Notes: generated by a model not told the origin, from the letters alone. A DNA stretch of 35,935 nucleotides from an uncultured Verrucomicrobia subdivision 3 bacterium (GCA_903835255.1 CAILMI010000024.1:1-35935), one strand, 5' to 3'; shown: positions 7,458 to 16,402, numbered from the stretch's first letter. Numbers and translations are program-made.

Positions 7458-7466
7458 TTGTTCACA
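7458..7466 (+). promoter_or_regulatory. Probable second DnaA box (TTGTTCACA)
   Basis: One mismatch from TTATTCACA, on the opposite strand to the first box and about 100 bases away in the same intergenic region. Weak alone; the pairing with a perfect box upstream of dnaN makes it worth recording. Confidence 0.4.
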
Positions 7467-7499
7467 CAGCGAACATTCCATTCACCGCTTTTCCCCAGC

Positions 7500-8651
7500 T
7501 TATTTGGAGAGTTGTGCGCGTCGGATAATCTCAGGCAACGCCGCGCAGACGTGTTCCACCTCTTGGAGAGAAGAACCTCGCCCCAGGGAAAAGCGGACCA
7601 GCGAATTGGCCGAGCTTTTCTCCCCAATCGCCACCACCACATGGCTCGGCTCCAAAGAACCCGAGGAACAGGCAGACCCGCTTGAGGCGCAAACCCCTTC
7701 CAAATCCAAACCCGCCATCAATCCCATGCTGTCAGCCCCCTGAACCACGAACGAAACGGTGTTGGACAGGGACTGATCCCGGGGGCTGATCCGGCGGCAG
7801 CCAGGCAGGGAATCGATGCACGCCATCAATTTAGCCGTCAGAGGCGCCAGGTGACTTTTGTTAAAAACCGGAGGAGACACAAAGCGTTCCAGCGCCGAAA
7901 CCAGGCCCAGAATGGCGGGCAGGTTTTCGGTCCCGGCTCGCCGCTCATTTTCGTGACCGCCTCCGAACAGGATGGGGTCGGGGTGCAGGGGGGATTGGAT
8001 GTAAAGAAGCCCCGCGCCTTTGGGACCGTAAAATTTATGGGCGCAGACGGAAACGAGATTGGCCTGGAACAGACGGATGGTGTCAAAGGGCTCCTTGCCG
8101 AACCACTGGGCGGCGTCCGTGTGAAACACCACCCCATTTTCTTGGCAGATCGCCCCGAGCGCCGACACCGGCTGCAGCGTCCCTATTTCATTATTTGCGG
8201 CCATGATGGAGACCAGAACGGTGTCGGGTCGCAGGGCTCGCTTCAAATCCGACGGGCAAACGCGGCCGTCGGAATCCACCGGAAGGCGGGTGACGGAAAA
8301 TCCCTCCTGTTTTTCGAGATAATCGAAGCAGTGCAGGACGGCGTGATGTTCCACGGCGGAGGTGATGAGATGGCGGCCCCGGCTTTTGAGGAGTCGGGCG
8401 GTGCCAAAAATCGCGAGATTATTGCTTTCCGTGCCGCCGCTGGTAAAGATGATTTCGCTGGGCCGGGCCCCTAAAAATCGCGCCGCCCGGTCCCGGGCGT
8501 CATCTAGCAACGCGCGCGCCTTGCGCCCGACTCGGTGAACCGATGAGGGATTACCCCAGGCCTCGTCGCCTAAAGCCGTTTGCATCGCAAGGCCCACGGA
8601 CGGATCGAGCGGGGTGGTGGCATTGTAATCGAAATAAATCGTGGGCGGCAC
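7500..8651 (-). CDS. Cysteine desulfurase, IscS/NifS group
   Basis: A PLP-dependent enzyme of about 383 residues that removes sulfur from L-cysteine for Fe-S clusters or tRNA thiolation. Features in order: IYFDYNATTPLDP at the N-terminus, SGGTESNNLAI, HTDAAQ, the PLP lysine in CAHKFYGPKGAG, ENERRAGTENLPAI, and the persulfide Cys in SSGSACSSG on the long flexible loop of group I (IscS/NifS) enzymes. The start is uncertain: GTG at 8651 fits the family start best, while the frame stays open to a TTG at 8741. It precedes dnaN on the same strand. It might supply the sufU/sufD system 6 kb away, but SufU normally pairs with group II SufS, so this is speculative. Confidence 0.9.
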   Translation of the reverse strand: MPPTIYFDYNATTPLDPSVGLAMQTALGDEAWGNPSSVHRVGRKARALLDDARDRAARFLGARPSEIIFTSGGTESNNLAIFGTARLLKSRGRHLITSAVEHHAVLHCFDYLEKQEGFSVTRLPVDSDGRVCPSDLKRALRPDTVLVSIMAANNEIGTLQPVSALGAICQENGVVFHTDAAQWFGKEPFDTIRLFQANLVSVCAHKFYGPKGAGLLYIQSPLHPDPILFGGGHENERRAGTENLPAILGLVSALERFVSPPVFNKSHLAPLTAKLMACIDSLPGCRRISPRDQSLSNTVSFVVQGADSMGLMAGLDLEGVCASSGSACSSGSLEPSHVVVAIGEKSSANSLVRFSLGRGSSLQEVEHVCAALPEIIRRAQLSK

Positions 8652-8842
8652 AGGTGATAAAATAGGAGACGGCGGGCTCAGCCACAAAGGAAAAACAATC
8701 CGGGGCTGGCAGAAAGAGGGACGCGGGGAGCGGGGCGACAAAAAACCACAAAAAAAAGTTTACCCGTCCTCCTGCAGCAGGCACATTTTCAGGTTGTGGG
8801 TGGGGAGAAATTGGGAAATTAAAACCCACGAAAAAATAGGAA

Positions 8843-11800
8843 ATGAACGACAAACTGCCCGCGCAGCTCATTGCGCATATCAACGTCAAGCTCGCCCTGA
8901 TTGGCAGCCCGCCGGTGCCGGTTGAGGGAGATCAGGAATTCACCGGGATTGTCGCCGCCATGGCCGCGCAATCGCGGGAGAAAGACCGGTTGCTGGGCCA
9001 GTACCTGTGCCCGGTAGACCAGCGCATCCAAGATTTTCTCCACAGGTATCTCGGGGGGATCCCGGCGCCGAAGCTTCCGGCCCGCTCGTTCACCCTAGAC
9101 CGCGCTGGCCTGGCCCGCGTGCTTTCTCTGCCCGTGGACCGAAGCGCTTTCGCGTCGGATATCATCAATTCCTACCGCGTCAAACAGGGGGTGCTGCATA
9201 ATCCCAAAAGCGATCGACGCACCACCGCGGGGATTTTCCACGTCACGGAAGGCGGCCTACCGATTCCCGATGACAAGCTCGGCGTCCCCAAAATCACCTT
9301 TGCAAAAATACTTCAGCGGGCGCTCACGCCGCCGGAGTCCTTGATGAAGCTGCCATTCACCGCAGATCAGCCGCGTCCGGCGGAATGTTTTGTGTCCCTG
9401 CTCCTCCGGCCGCTGGTTTGTCCGGAGGTGCCGGGATTCATGCCCGAAAAAACCATGGAAGTGCGGTTTTTCGTGCCGGGCAATCTGGTGAGCAATCTGG
9501 ATTTCGTGGAGGCCATCTTTGGCAACGCGGGCGACCCGCTCCTGCCGGAAAACGACGCGGCCCTGGACAGCGAGCATTGGAGCGGTCACACCGGGTGTGT
9601 CATTCTCGCGCCCCATCTGACCCGGATGACCAAGCGGGACGCCGGCCTGCCGCATCACGACCAGGCGACTGTCCGTCAGCGCCGGGATGGGATGTGCTGG
9701 AAAAATGAGGATGAACTTTATAACGGTGGAAACGCCTTTAAGCTCACCTGCCGCGACCACTCCGGCGTGATCGTCACGCTCATTGCCGACAATTATTTCG
9801 GCTATTGCAAGAAGGAGGTAAAGACGCAGATCAGTTTTGCCGCCAACCTCATGGGAATGAGCGAGGAGGAGCATGCCGGCGGCGCTCTGGTCTTCCCCAG
9901 CTACGATCTGGGCGAGGAATTCAACGGCGACATTCTCGCCAAGCGCACCCCCCATTCTTTTGCTGAGATGATTTCATTGTTCGGCGATCGGATGGAGGTG
10001 AAGCCGGAAGGCTATGCGGTGGATAAAAATTTTCCCGAAATCATCTACGTTCCCGCCTCCGCGCGCTTCGATTTGCATGCCCAAAAAATAATCTGGACCC
10101 ATCCCGAGACCGGCGACCACAGCATCCGGCTCTCGCCTGAAAATACCTATGTCCGCCCCTCCGGTTACAAGGTCCGGATGGAGAAGCCGCCCGGCCACGG
10201 ACGGCAGTGGCGCCTGGTCGGGACCATCGCCGAGGGGACCTATTGTCACAAGCCCTGCACCGTCTCCGGCGGAGGCAAATCTGAAATTTCCAAACCGATC
10301 ACTGACGCGATTTTGACCGGCCCGGTGTTTGTGGCGGACTTGAAAAAAGATTTTGATCGCGTCGCCGAACTGATTGACCGGGATTACTCCGGGCGCTTCG
10401 CCGATCGGGCGCGCGCAGATCACCGGGCCGTGCTGTCTCCCGCCCGGACGCTCGGCTCGGTCATCAAGCTGCTCACGCCGGACGAACACGATTATCTGCC
10501 CGAATACAACGCCTGGCTCGCCAGCGTGCCGCAGCACGTCAAGGAGCTCGTCTTCGTGGTCAAGCGCTACTACAAGCCGGAGTGGAAGGCCGACTGGCGC
10601 GAACACTTCAGCGTGGACATCATCAACGGCACGCCCGGGAACGAGCTCAAATGCGACAACCGCAAGCTGGTCACCACCTGCCTGCGCGTCGGCTATGACG
10701 CTGACGGATCCTGGCGCACGTTCGGCCTCCGCAAAGATTTTCATCCGGCCGTCAAGGTGCAGCGGGAGGACGATATCACCGCCTCCATGGTGGTGCCTGC
10801 GGCCGCCTTGGAAAACCTGCCCGAAGGCACGGACGCAGCCCTGTCGTTGAAATTCGCGCAGAACTGCGAGCAGCGCCTGTTCCAGCGCCCCGATGATGCG
10901 ATCCATCGCGGCTACGATCTCCAGGCGGAGAACGACTTTCTTCAGCCGGATAATTTCTTTTCCAATTATCAGGCGCTCACGCCGGTCGATGCGCGGGAAA
11001 TGGTCGCGGATGCCTTGGGCTTTTCCCAGTTCACAGAACCGATGCAGAAATTCATCCGGGAAGTCGCTCAGACGGGGGCGCCGGATTATTTCGTCTGCAC
11101 GGCCAGCCCGCGGCTGGTGAACGGTCGGCCCACTAAAAACCCGCGCTACCTCCAGAAACGCCCCGACCTCGTCCGCGCCGCCGAAACCTACCTCGCCGAA
11201 ATTTCCGCGCGCCTCCGCCGCCGGGTGCCGACCTCCCGGCCGCTGCACACGCCGGTCACCGCCGTACTGCCTGGCCGCCGCAATAATCCGCCGGAGGCCG
11301 GGATCCGGGCGCTGGCCTGCTACAACCCGATTCATTACTTCGAATTGCCGGAATTGTTCATGGAAGTCATCTGTAGCATGACCGGCAAATCGCCGTCCAC
11401 CACCGGCGCGGGTTCCGAAGGGGCGCTGACCAAGGGCCCGTTCAATGCGCTGCCCCCCATCATCGACCTCAACAACGCGCTGGTGTCCTTTATCCTCACC
11501 GGCCACCGCGCCTTTGTCACCGCCGCCGGCTACGTCGGGCCTCACCTCCGCGTGGATCATGATGTCAGCCTGATCGTCCCGGAAATCTGGTCCCGGATGA
11601 CCCCCGAAGAGCGGGACCCGCAATTTCTCATCGACCACCGTTTTCTGGAAAAATGCGGGGACTTCGAACACGCCGGAAAGAAAGTCCTCGCCAGCCGCCT
11701 CGGATGGCGGATCAGCGCGCGGTTTGTCCATGCTTTCTTTGGCCGCGTCTTCAATCATCCCCACGCCATCTTCACCGAGGCGATGCTCAAGCCGGAATTG

Positions 11801-12253
11801 CAGGACCCGGCGGTTTTTGCCGACGGCATGGACAATATCCTTGCCACTCAGAAGCGCGTGGCGCAGATGTATTTTGACGACGGCAGCATTGCGCAGGCCT
11901 GTCCGCCGCTTCGGGCGCTGTTGCACATCATGCGGGACGACACCTGGGAAGGCCGGGGGTTGGACCACCCGGAATTCCGCGGATTATTTACCCGCGAAAC
12001 CCTCCTGGGCAGCGCGTGGTATGCCGCCCGGCTCACTGCCCAGCAGAAGATCGACCGCGCCCTCTGGCAGCGGCACGTCGAATACCTCGCCGCGTTCCTG
12101 CACCGGCCGGAGTATGCCGATGTCGCCGAACAGCTGGGCATCGCCGAACGTCTCACCGCCGCGCGTAAAACGCAGGAAGCCGTCGCATCAGCAGACTATC
12201 TGAAGAAGCTGACAGGCACACTGGGTGCGGAGCCGATTGAGGCCTATTTATAA
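8843..12253 (+). CDS. Large protein, probable PPi-type phosphoenolpyruvate carboxykinase
   Basis: An 1136-residue soluble protein with no signal peptide or membrane segment. Its length (about 127 kDa) and conserved blocks fit, from memory, the diphosphate-dependent PEP carboxykinases of Propionibacterium and Entamoeba, which interconvert PEP + CO2 + Pi and oxaloacetate + PPi. These are unlike ATP or GTP enzymes. Dense conserved-looking blocks are HWSGHTGCVILAPHLT (about 245), FKLTCRDHSGVIVTLIADNY and KKEVKTQISFAANLMG (about 300-340), REHFSVDIINGTPGNEL (about 590), RTFGLRKDFHP, and STTGAGSEGALTKGPFNALP (about 850), the last a possible phosphate-binding loop. AGG lies very close upstream of the ATG. 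It is a single gene flanked by repeats. The coding call is certain; the enzyme name is a recollection-based inference. Confidence 0.6.
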   Translation: MNDKLPAQLIAHINVKLALIGSPPVPVEGDQEFTGIVAAMAAQSREKDRLLGQYLCPVDQRIQDFLHRYLGGIPAPKLPARSFTLDRAGLARVLSLPVDRSAFASDIINSYRVKQGVLHNPKSDRRTTAGIFHVTEGGLPIPDDKLGVPKITFAKILQRALTPPESLMKLPFTADQPRPAECFVSLLLRPLVCPEVPGFMPEKTMEVRFFVPGNLVSNLDFVEAIFGNAGDPLLPENDAALDSEHWSGHTGCVILAPHLTRMTKRDAGLPHHDQATVRQRRDGMCWKNEDELYNGGNAFKLTCRDHSGVIVTLIADNYFGYCKKEVKTQISFAANLMGMSEEEHAGGALVFPSYDLGEEFNGDILAKRTPHSFAEMISLFGDRMEVKPEGYAVDKNFPEIIYVPASARFDLHAQKIIWTHPETGDHSIRLSPENTYVRPSGYKVRMEKPPGHGRQWRLVGTIAEGTYCHKPCTVSGGGKSEISKPITDAILTGPVFVADLKKDFDRVAELIDRDYSGRFADRARADHRAVLSPARTLGSVIKLLTPDEHDYLPEYNAWLASVPQHVKELVFVVKRYYKPEWKADWREHFSVDIINGTPGNELKCDNRKLVTTCLRVGYDADGSWRTFGLRKDFHPAVKVQREDDITASMVVPAAALENLPEGTDAALSLKFAQNCEQRLFQRPDDAIHRGYDLQAENDFLQPDNFFSNYQALTPVDAREMVADALGFSQFTEPMQKFIREVAQTGAPDYFVCTASPRLVNGRPTKNPRYLQKRPDLVRAAETYLAEISARLRRRVPTSRPLHTPVTAVLPGRRNNPPEAGIRALACYNPIHYFELPELFMEVICSMTGKSPSTTGAGSEGALTKGPFNALPPIIDLNNALVSFILTGHRAFVTAAGYVGPHLRVDHDVSLIVPEIWSRMTPEERDPQFLIDHRFLEKCGDFEHAGKKVLASRLGWRISARFVHAFFGRVFNHPHAIFTEAMLKPELQDPAVFADGMDNILATQKRVAQMYFDDGSIAQACPPLRALLHIMRDDTWEGRGLDHPEFRGLFTRETLLGSAWYAARLTAQQKIDRALWQRHVEYLAAFLHRPEYADVAEQLGIAERLTAARKTQEAVASADYLKKLTGTLGAEPIEAYL

Positions 12254-12365
12254 TCGGGCAGCCCGCTCTCCGAAGCGGTCGGGGACAGCTTCGAGTGGCT
12301 GTCCGCGCCATCTGCAGCCTGATGGGCGAAGGGGAGGCCCTGCGAACCAAGAGTGTCTTCAAGCG

Positions 12366-12554
12366 CCTCCTCTCCCCGGCCCTCTCCTCTATTTCATGGA
12401 AGAGAGAGAGTAGGCAGTCGACTGCGCTGCTTCATTTCAATCTTCACTCCAAAATCGAGTTTGAAATGAACCTCTTTCACCCGCCGAATGAGGCAGGCCA
12501 CGCTCTTCGCTGAGGTCCTCCCCCTCGCCTCGCGAAGCCTGAGCGGGGCGAGGA
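12366..12554 (+). repeat. Family-2 dispersed repeat, copy 2 (uninterrupted)
   Basis: CCTCCTCTCCCCGGCCCTCT, then ATTTCATGGAAGAGAG, a 50-base middle, TTGAAATGAACCTCTTTCAC, and an end hairpin from CCTCGCCTCGCGAAGC to GAGCGGGGCGAGGAG. It matches the two modules at 2982-3327 but lacks the REP insertion. It occupies most of the 343-base gap between the carboxykinase-like gene and the convergent membrane-protein gene; no gene is seen there. Confidence 0.75.
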
Positions 12555-12579
12555 GCCGCCTACTAGGATAGGCGAGCCT

Positions 12580-12599
12580 CTGTTTCGGAATTTGGGTTA
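12580..12599 (-). repeat. Stop-codon motif, copy B
   Basis: Minus strand TAACCCAAATTCCGAAACAG; the TAA is the stop codon of the gene at 12597-12929. It is 18 of 20 identical to the copy at sufU and 17 of 20 to the copy at the RND permease. The family-2 repeat follows within 30 bases. Confidence 0.65.
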
Positions 12600-12929
12600 G
12601 AAATGTTTCTGCAACCACAGCAGCGCCTGCTTTAGCCAGTCAAAATTAAACCAGCCGCGCCCGTATCCATAGCATGCCAGCCAAAGCCCTCCAAAGACGG
12701 TCGCCCATTCCCATCCCAATTTCCGGTTGGATTTGTCCTGGATAAGCTTCCACGCGCAAAAAAAATTCAGGCCCGCCGCCAGTCCCAGGCCCCACAAAAT
12801 AATCAGCTGAGCGGTCGGCGCGGAAGAAATCAGCCAGGAGCCGATTTGGGCATGGGTCGCCGCCGGAATCCCCACCAGAATGAGAAAGAGCAGGCTGAAG
12901 TTGATGAGCTGGAGGAAAAATCGTTGCAT
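12597..12929 (-). CDS. Small membrane protein of unknown function
   Basis: A 110-residue protein I do not recognise. It begins MQRFFLQLINFSLLFLILVG, a hydrophobic segment ending near ATHAQ that could be a signal peptide or a first membrane helix. Two more hydrophobic segments follow (about residues 39-62 and 75-93), with an aromatic-rich C-terminus (GRGWFNFDWLKQALLWLQKHF region). The start is the first Met after the glycosyltransferase stop. It follows that gene by 20 bases, so it may act with it, for example as a membrane partner for a lipid-linked sugar step. Lipid-A-type N-terminal domains were considered but no signature is seen. Confidence 0.7.
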   Translation of the reverse strand: MQRFFLQLINFSLLFLILVGIPAATHAQIGSWLISSAPTAQLIILWGLGLAAGLNFFCAWKLIQDKSNRKLGWEWATVFGGLWLACYGYGRGWFNFDWLKQALLWLQKHF

Positions 12930-12949
12930 CGCAGACTCCGACCCTCGGA

Positions 12950-13690
12950 TCAGGGGATTCGATCGCCGATTTTGTACTGGAACATCCGCTTCTGCATCCA
13001 GCGCACCGCCAGCAGGTCGTAGAACGAAGCAAACAGACGGTTCCAAACCCCATAATGGCTTTGACCGGCGGAACGCGGATTGTGGCGGACAGGAATTTCA
13101 GTTACGGTGAAGCCCTCGATTTTGAAGAGCGTCGGCAGAAACCGGTGCATGCCTTTGAAAAATTTGAGATCCGCCACGCACTCGCGCCTGAAGGCGCGGT
13201 AGCAGCAGCCGGCATCAGTGACATTTTCTCCGGACAGCTTGTTCCGCACCCAGTTGGCAATGCGCGAGGAGGCGATGCGCACGAAGTTGTCGCCCTCGCC
13301 GCGCGCGCCAATCCGTGAACCGCAGACGCAGTCCGCCTTCTCCAGCGCTTGGACGAACTCCGGCACATCCCGCGGATCATTTTGCAGGTCGGCGTCGAGC
13401 GTGATGATGTAGCGGCCGCGGGATTCCTTCATGCCCGCCCACAAGGCCGCCGACTGGCCGCAGTTGAACGCAAACCGCAGCCCGCGCACGCGCGCGTCGC
13501 CGGCCGCGAGCTCCTGCAACACCGCCCAAGAATTATCGGAGCTGAAATCATCCGCGATGAGGATCTCGTAGGACCGGTTCAGCGGGTCGGTCGCCTCGCG
13601 GATGGCCGTCACCAGGGCGCGCAGATTGTCCTGCTCATTATGGCAGGGAATGACGAAGCTGAGTTCGACCGATGGGGTTTCAGCGCTCAC
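12950..13690 (-). CDS. Family 2 glycosyltransferase (DPM1/ArnC-like)
   Basis: A 246-residue GT-A fold glycosyltransferase of the kind that moves a sugar from a nucleotide donor to a polyprenyl-phosphate carrier. Motifs are LSFVIPCHNEQDNL at the start, ILIADDFSSDNSW, ITLDADLQNDP (the DxD metal site with the DLQxxP extension typical of dolichol/undecaprenyl-phosphate transferases), and CCYRAFRRE. C-terminal membrane helices found in ArnC/GtrB enzymes are absent; the neighbouring 110-residue membrane protein may compensate. The start is GTG at 13690; no ATG is available. Donor and acceptor are unknown. Confidence 0.88.
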   Translation of the reverse strand: MSAETPSVELSFVIPCHNEQDNLRALVTAIREATDPLNRSYEILIADDFSSDNSWAVLQELAAGDARVRGLRFAFNCGQSAALWAGMKESRGRYIITLDADLQNDPRDVPEFVQALEKADCVCGSRIGARGEGDNFVRIASSRIANWVRNKLSGENVTDAGCCYRAFRRECVADLKFFKGMHRFLPTLFKIEGFTVTEIPVRHNPRSAGQSHYGVWNRLFASFYDLLAVRWMQKRMFQYKIGDRIP

Positions 13691-13738
13691 GGTGCGGATA
13701 CTTTTCAGAAATCGCCCCGCGGCAGCAAGCGAAAAGGC

Positions 13739-15181
13739 TCACCACGAGTAATGCACCGTGTAGGTCACGCGGCGCTCCTCGTCGGGTTTCACCATCACGC
13801 GGAACTCGAGGGTCTGCGTATCTTTCTTCACGAACGCATCCGATGCGGCGGGGATGCTCCAGTTGCTCCAGCGGTAGAGGGGCTCGACCACGCGGATTTC
13901 CACCGGGGCGTCCTTCTTGCGGTTGCGCAGTTTGATTTCGAAGGTCTCCTCCATCCATTTTTCAGCGGTGTCCACGCGGAAATTCGTCTGCTTGCGCTCG
14001 CCCACGAGGTCGAAGGCGTTGCCGGTGGTCACGCGGATCGTCTCGTTGCGGGGCGTATGGTCGATTTCATTCTCGCCCACAAATTGCAACTGGCCGTCGC
14101 TGTCGCGCCGGTAGAAGCGCAGCTTGCCTTTCGGTAAAGCCAGGCCGAGCTGGTTGGTCTCCGCGTTCTTGAACTCGCGCTGGATAATGATTTTTTTATT
14201 GTCGCTCTGGCCGTAACCCTGATCGTAATTTAATCCGTAAAAGCGCTGGTCCGCTGCGCCCTCATAAACGTAGAGCGTCGGGGCGAACAGGTTTTCGGCA
14301 TGGACGAACTCCACCTGCTTGGTCTCGTGATCGTGCAGCGTCGTCGGGCGGGCGATGGAGTACAGATGGAATTCGTCGAAGGCCTTCTCGGAAACCGCGG
14401 CGCTTTTTTCGGCAAAGTCCATCGCCATGGCTCTCCGAGCCAAGCCCAGCTGCATCGGCTGGTTTTGCGGCTGGATTTTATTCACATCGCCCGCCATCAA
14501 CTTGATCCTAGCATTCTCAAACGTCTTGCCGCTCTGGTTGTTCATGGTGATCCAGCCGACCAGATCCACGCGGTCGCCCTTTTCGGGCGAGACCAGATTG
14601 TAGCTGGCGCTCCAGTCGAAGCCGCCGGTCACGTAGCCGACTTCGGCGTCGAACCGTCCGGGCGTGTCGGATTGCAGCAGCCAGTTGAAAGCCGGTTTGA
14701 GGAGGGTGTCGCTGCCAAGGTCGGGAAAGAGCGGCTGGCCGGGCAGCGCGAATTGCAGGGCGCCATTCACCTCAATGATCGGCTGCCCGCTGCCGCCGCC
14801 GGGAATAAAACCGCTGCGGACCACCTTCCCGCGGATGAGCTCGCGAGTCTGCGTGTTGTCCTTCAGGCGGACGTTTTGGAAATCAATCGTCCGGCCTTCG
14901 AACAGCGAGAGCAGCAGTTCCTGCGAGACAGGGTCGTTTCGGTAATTCTGCTCGAGGATCTGCAGGGCGTGCTTGCCCGCCGGGTCGCGGAGGATCACCG
15001 AGTCCGGCTCCACCTGTGCGGTGGCATCGGAGTAGCGCACCGCGTTCGGGCCGGCCTTCAGGTCCAGCGGCACGGTGTCGCGCACCACGGCGAAATTCTG
15101 GTTGTAGAGGGTGAGGGCCGGTTCAGCGGCGGCGCCCAGCGCAGCGGCGCCCAGGATCATTAGCGACGTGAGTGTTTTCAT
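13739..15181 (-). CDS. Secreted DUF4139-domain protein
   Basis: A 480-residue protein with a cleavable signal peptide (MKTLTSLMILGAAALGAAA, cut after AAA or AEP), so probably periplasmic. The rest matches the DUF4139 family: LTLYNQNFAVVRDTVPLDL at the mature N-terminus, then WSASYNLVSPEKGDRVDLVG and an NNQSGKTFENARIKLMAGD segment. A repeat-poor beta-rich C-terminus follows (HETKQVEFVHAENL, then KLRFYRRDSDGQLQFVGEN and EERRVTYTVHYSW). Function of the family is unknown; beta-sandwich folding is likely. It lies 48 bases upstream of the glycosyltransferase and 95 bases downstream of the radical SAM gene, all on one strand. Confidence 0.85.
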   Translation of the reverse strand: MKTLTSLMILGAAALGAAAEPALTLYNQNFAVVRDTVPLDLKAGPNAVRYSDATAQVEPDSVILRDPAGKHALQILEQNYRNDPVSQELLLSLFEGRTIDFQNVRLKDNTQTRELIRGKVVRSGFIPGGGSGQPIIEVNGALQFALPGQPLFPDLGSDTLLKPAFNWLLQSDTPGRFDAEVGYVTGGFDWSASYNLVSPEKGDRVDLVGWITMNNQSGKTFENARIKLMAGDVNKIQPQNQPMQLGLARRAMAMDFAEKSAAVSEKAFDEFHLYSIARPTTLHDHETKQVEFVHAENLFAPTLYVYEGAADQRFYGLNYDQGYGQSDNKKIIIQREFKNAETNQLGLALPKGKLRFYRRDSDGQLQFVGENEIDHTPRNETIRVTTGNAFDLVGERKQTNFRVDTAEKWMEETFEIKLRNRKKDAPVEIRVVEPLYRWSNWSIPAASDAFVKKDTQTLEFRVMVKPDEERRVTYTVHYSW

Positions 15182-15276
15182 AATGTGTACTGTGAGAGCA
15201 ACCCAAACCCAATAATGGCCTGTCGGGGCTTTTATTTCCCCCGAGGGAATCCGCGTTTCCCGGACCGCCGCTGCGG

Positions 15277-16383
15277 TTAGCGGGCCGGTATTTCCTCCGG
15301 TTTGTTCCTGAAATCAATCTCGCGGCCTTTCCAGCAGGCCACGCCGATGTGATTCATCAGGCCCAGCCGGTAGCGCCACGAGATTCCGTAAAACGGATTG
15401 TTCGTTGGCCAGAAGGAAAGGATGTCCACGCCGATCTCCTGGGCCATGGCGATGGCTTTTTCGATGTGATCCGGATGGTCGTTCCAATTGAACAGAAGAT
15501 ATTTCCATTCCAGGATCGGCTCGCGGACGCCGCGCGCGTTGCGATAGGCTGCCATGTCCCGCATGGCCGCGTAGGCTTTCTCAAAATTGCCGCCCTTCAT
15601 ATAGCGTTCGCTCATGGCATCATTGATGCCGTGCACGGAAAAAAGGATATGGCTCAGCGAGAGAGCCGCCTCGCGCTTGGCGTCCGTGTTCAACAGGACG
15701 CCATTGGTGGAAACCACGATGCGGCAGTCCGGGTTCTTCGCGCGCAGAAGAGGCAATTCTTTCCCGATGTTCGGCGAGAGGAACGGTTCGCCGAGGTTCA
15801 GGTAAAAAATCTGCTGCATCCCCAGGCGCGCCGCGAGATCCGCCATCTGGCTCAGCTCGGCCAGCGGCATTTGTTTGCCCACGCGGAGGCTCGCCGCGGT
15901 CTCCCGGGCGCAGCCGATGCAGTCCACATTGCAGATGACCGTGTTCTCCAGCAGCATTCCCCGATAGGGCAGGCGCGGTTTGGCAGGCGCGGTCTGGCCC
16001 TTGGCCATGCGCCGGAAATCGCCGCAGCGCACACAGGTCGGAATCGGGACCTTTCCACGAGTTAGATCGGCCGTGAATTTTTGTGATACCGGGCCGTAAA
16101 ACACCTCCTCGAAGGTATTCTTCCGCAGATCCCCCAGATGCCCGCTGCCATCGTAGTCCTGACAACAGCACGACACCGTCAGGTCGGAATTGACGGTGAT
16201 GCCATATTCCGATTCACCGATCAGCGCGTCGCAATAAAAGTTGCGGCCGGTGATCCGGGCGCGCCACTCGTGCCACGTTACCAGGAGATCCCGGAGGAAA
16301 TCGCTGACCCGCCAGTTGAAGCGGGACTTGGGATCGCGATTTCTGCGGAGCGCCGGCGCGGGCGGATCAGATAGAGTGGCCAT
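15277..16383 (-). CDS. Radical SAM protein with N-terminal SPASM-like segment
   Basis: A 368-residue radical SAM protein. The cluster motif CNVDCIGC (Cys151, Cys155, Cys158; CxxxCxxC) lies unusually far from the N-terminus. Before it is a segment resembling a SPASM domain: GITVNSDLTVSCCCQDYDGS (Cys72-74), a GHLGDLRKNTFEEVF stretch and CVRCGDF (Cys117, Cys120), which could hold an auxiliary 4Fe-4S cluster. After it come FYLNLGEPFLSPN (the GE-like motif), IVVSTNGVLLNT and LFSVHGI. SPASM segments normally follow the radical SAM core, so the order appears swapped. It starts 19 bases after mqnC, suggesting coupled expression. Substrate unknown; peptide or sugar modification is possible. Confidence 0.85.
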   Translation of the reverse strand: MATLSDPPAPALRRNRDPKSRFNWRVSDFLRDLLVTWHEWRARITGRNFYCDALIGESEYGITVNSDLTVSCCCQDYDGSGHLGDLRKNTFEEVFYGPVSQKFTADLTRGKVPIPTCVRCGDFRRMAKGQTAPAKPRLPYRGMLLENTVICNVDCIGCARETAASLRVGKQMPLAELSQMADLAARLGMQQIFYLNLGEPFLSPNIGKELPLLRAKNPDCRIVVSTNGVLLNTDAKREAALSLSHILFSVHGINDAMSERYMKGGNFEKAYAAMRDMAAYRNARGVREPILEWKYLLFNWNDHPDHIEKAIAMAQEIGVDILSFWPTNNPFYGISWRYRLGLMNHIGVACWKGREIDFRNKPEEIPAR

Positions 16384-16402
16384 GATAAAAAAGGGACGGT
16401 AT

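Noticed and set aside
9974-11968. A 664-codon open frame on the minus strand opposite the carboxykinase-like gene
   Set aside because: It mirrors the codon pattern of the plus-strand gene in GC-rich DNA, is Arg/Gly/Asp-rich without domain motifs, and the plus-strand protein has clear conserved blocks.
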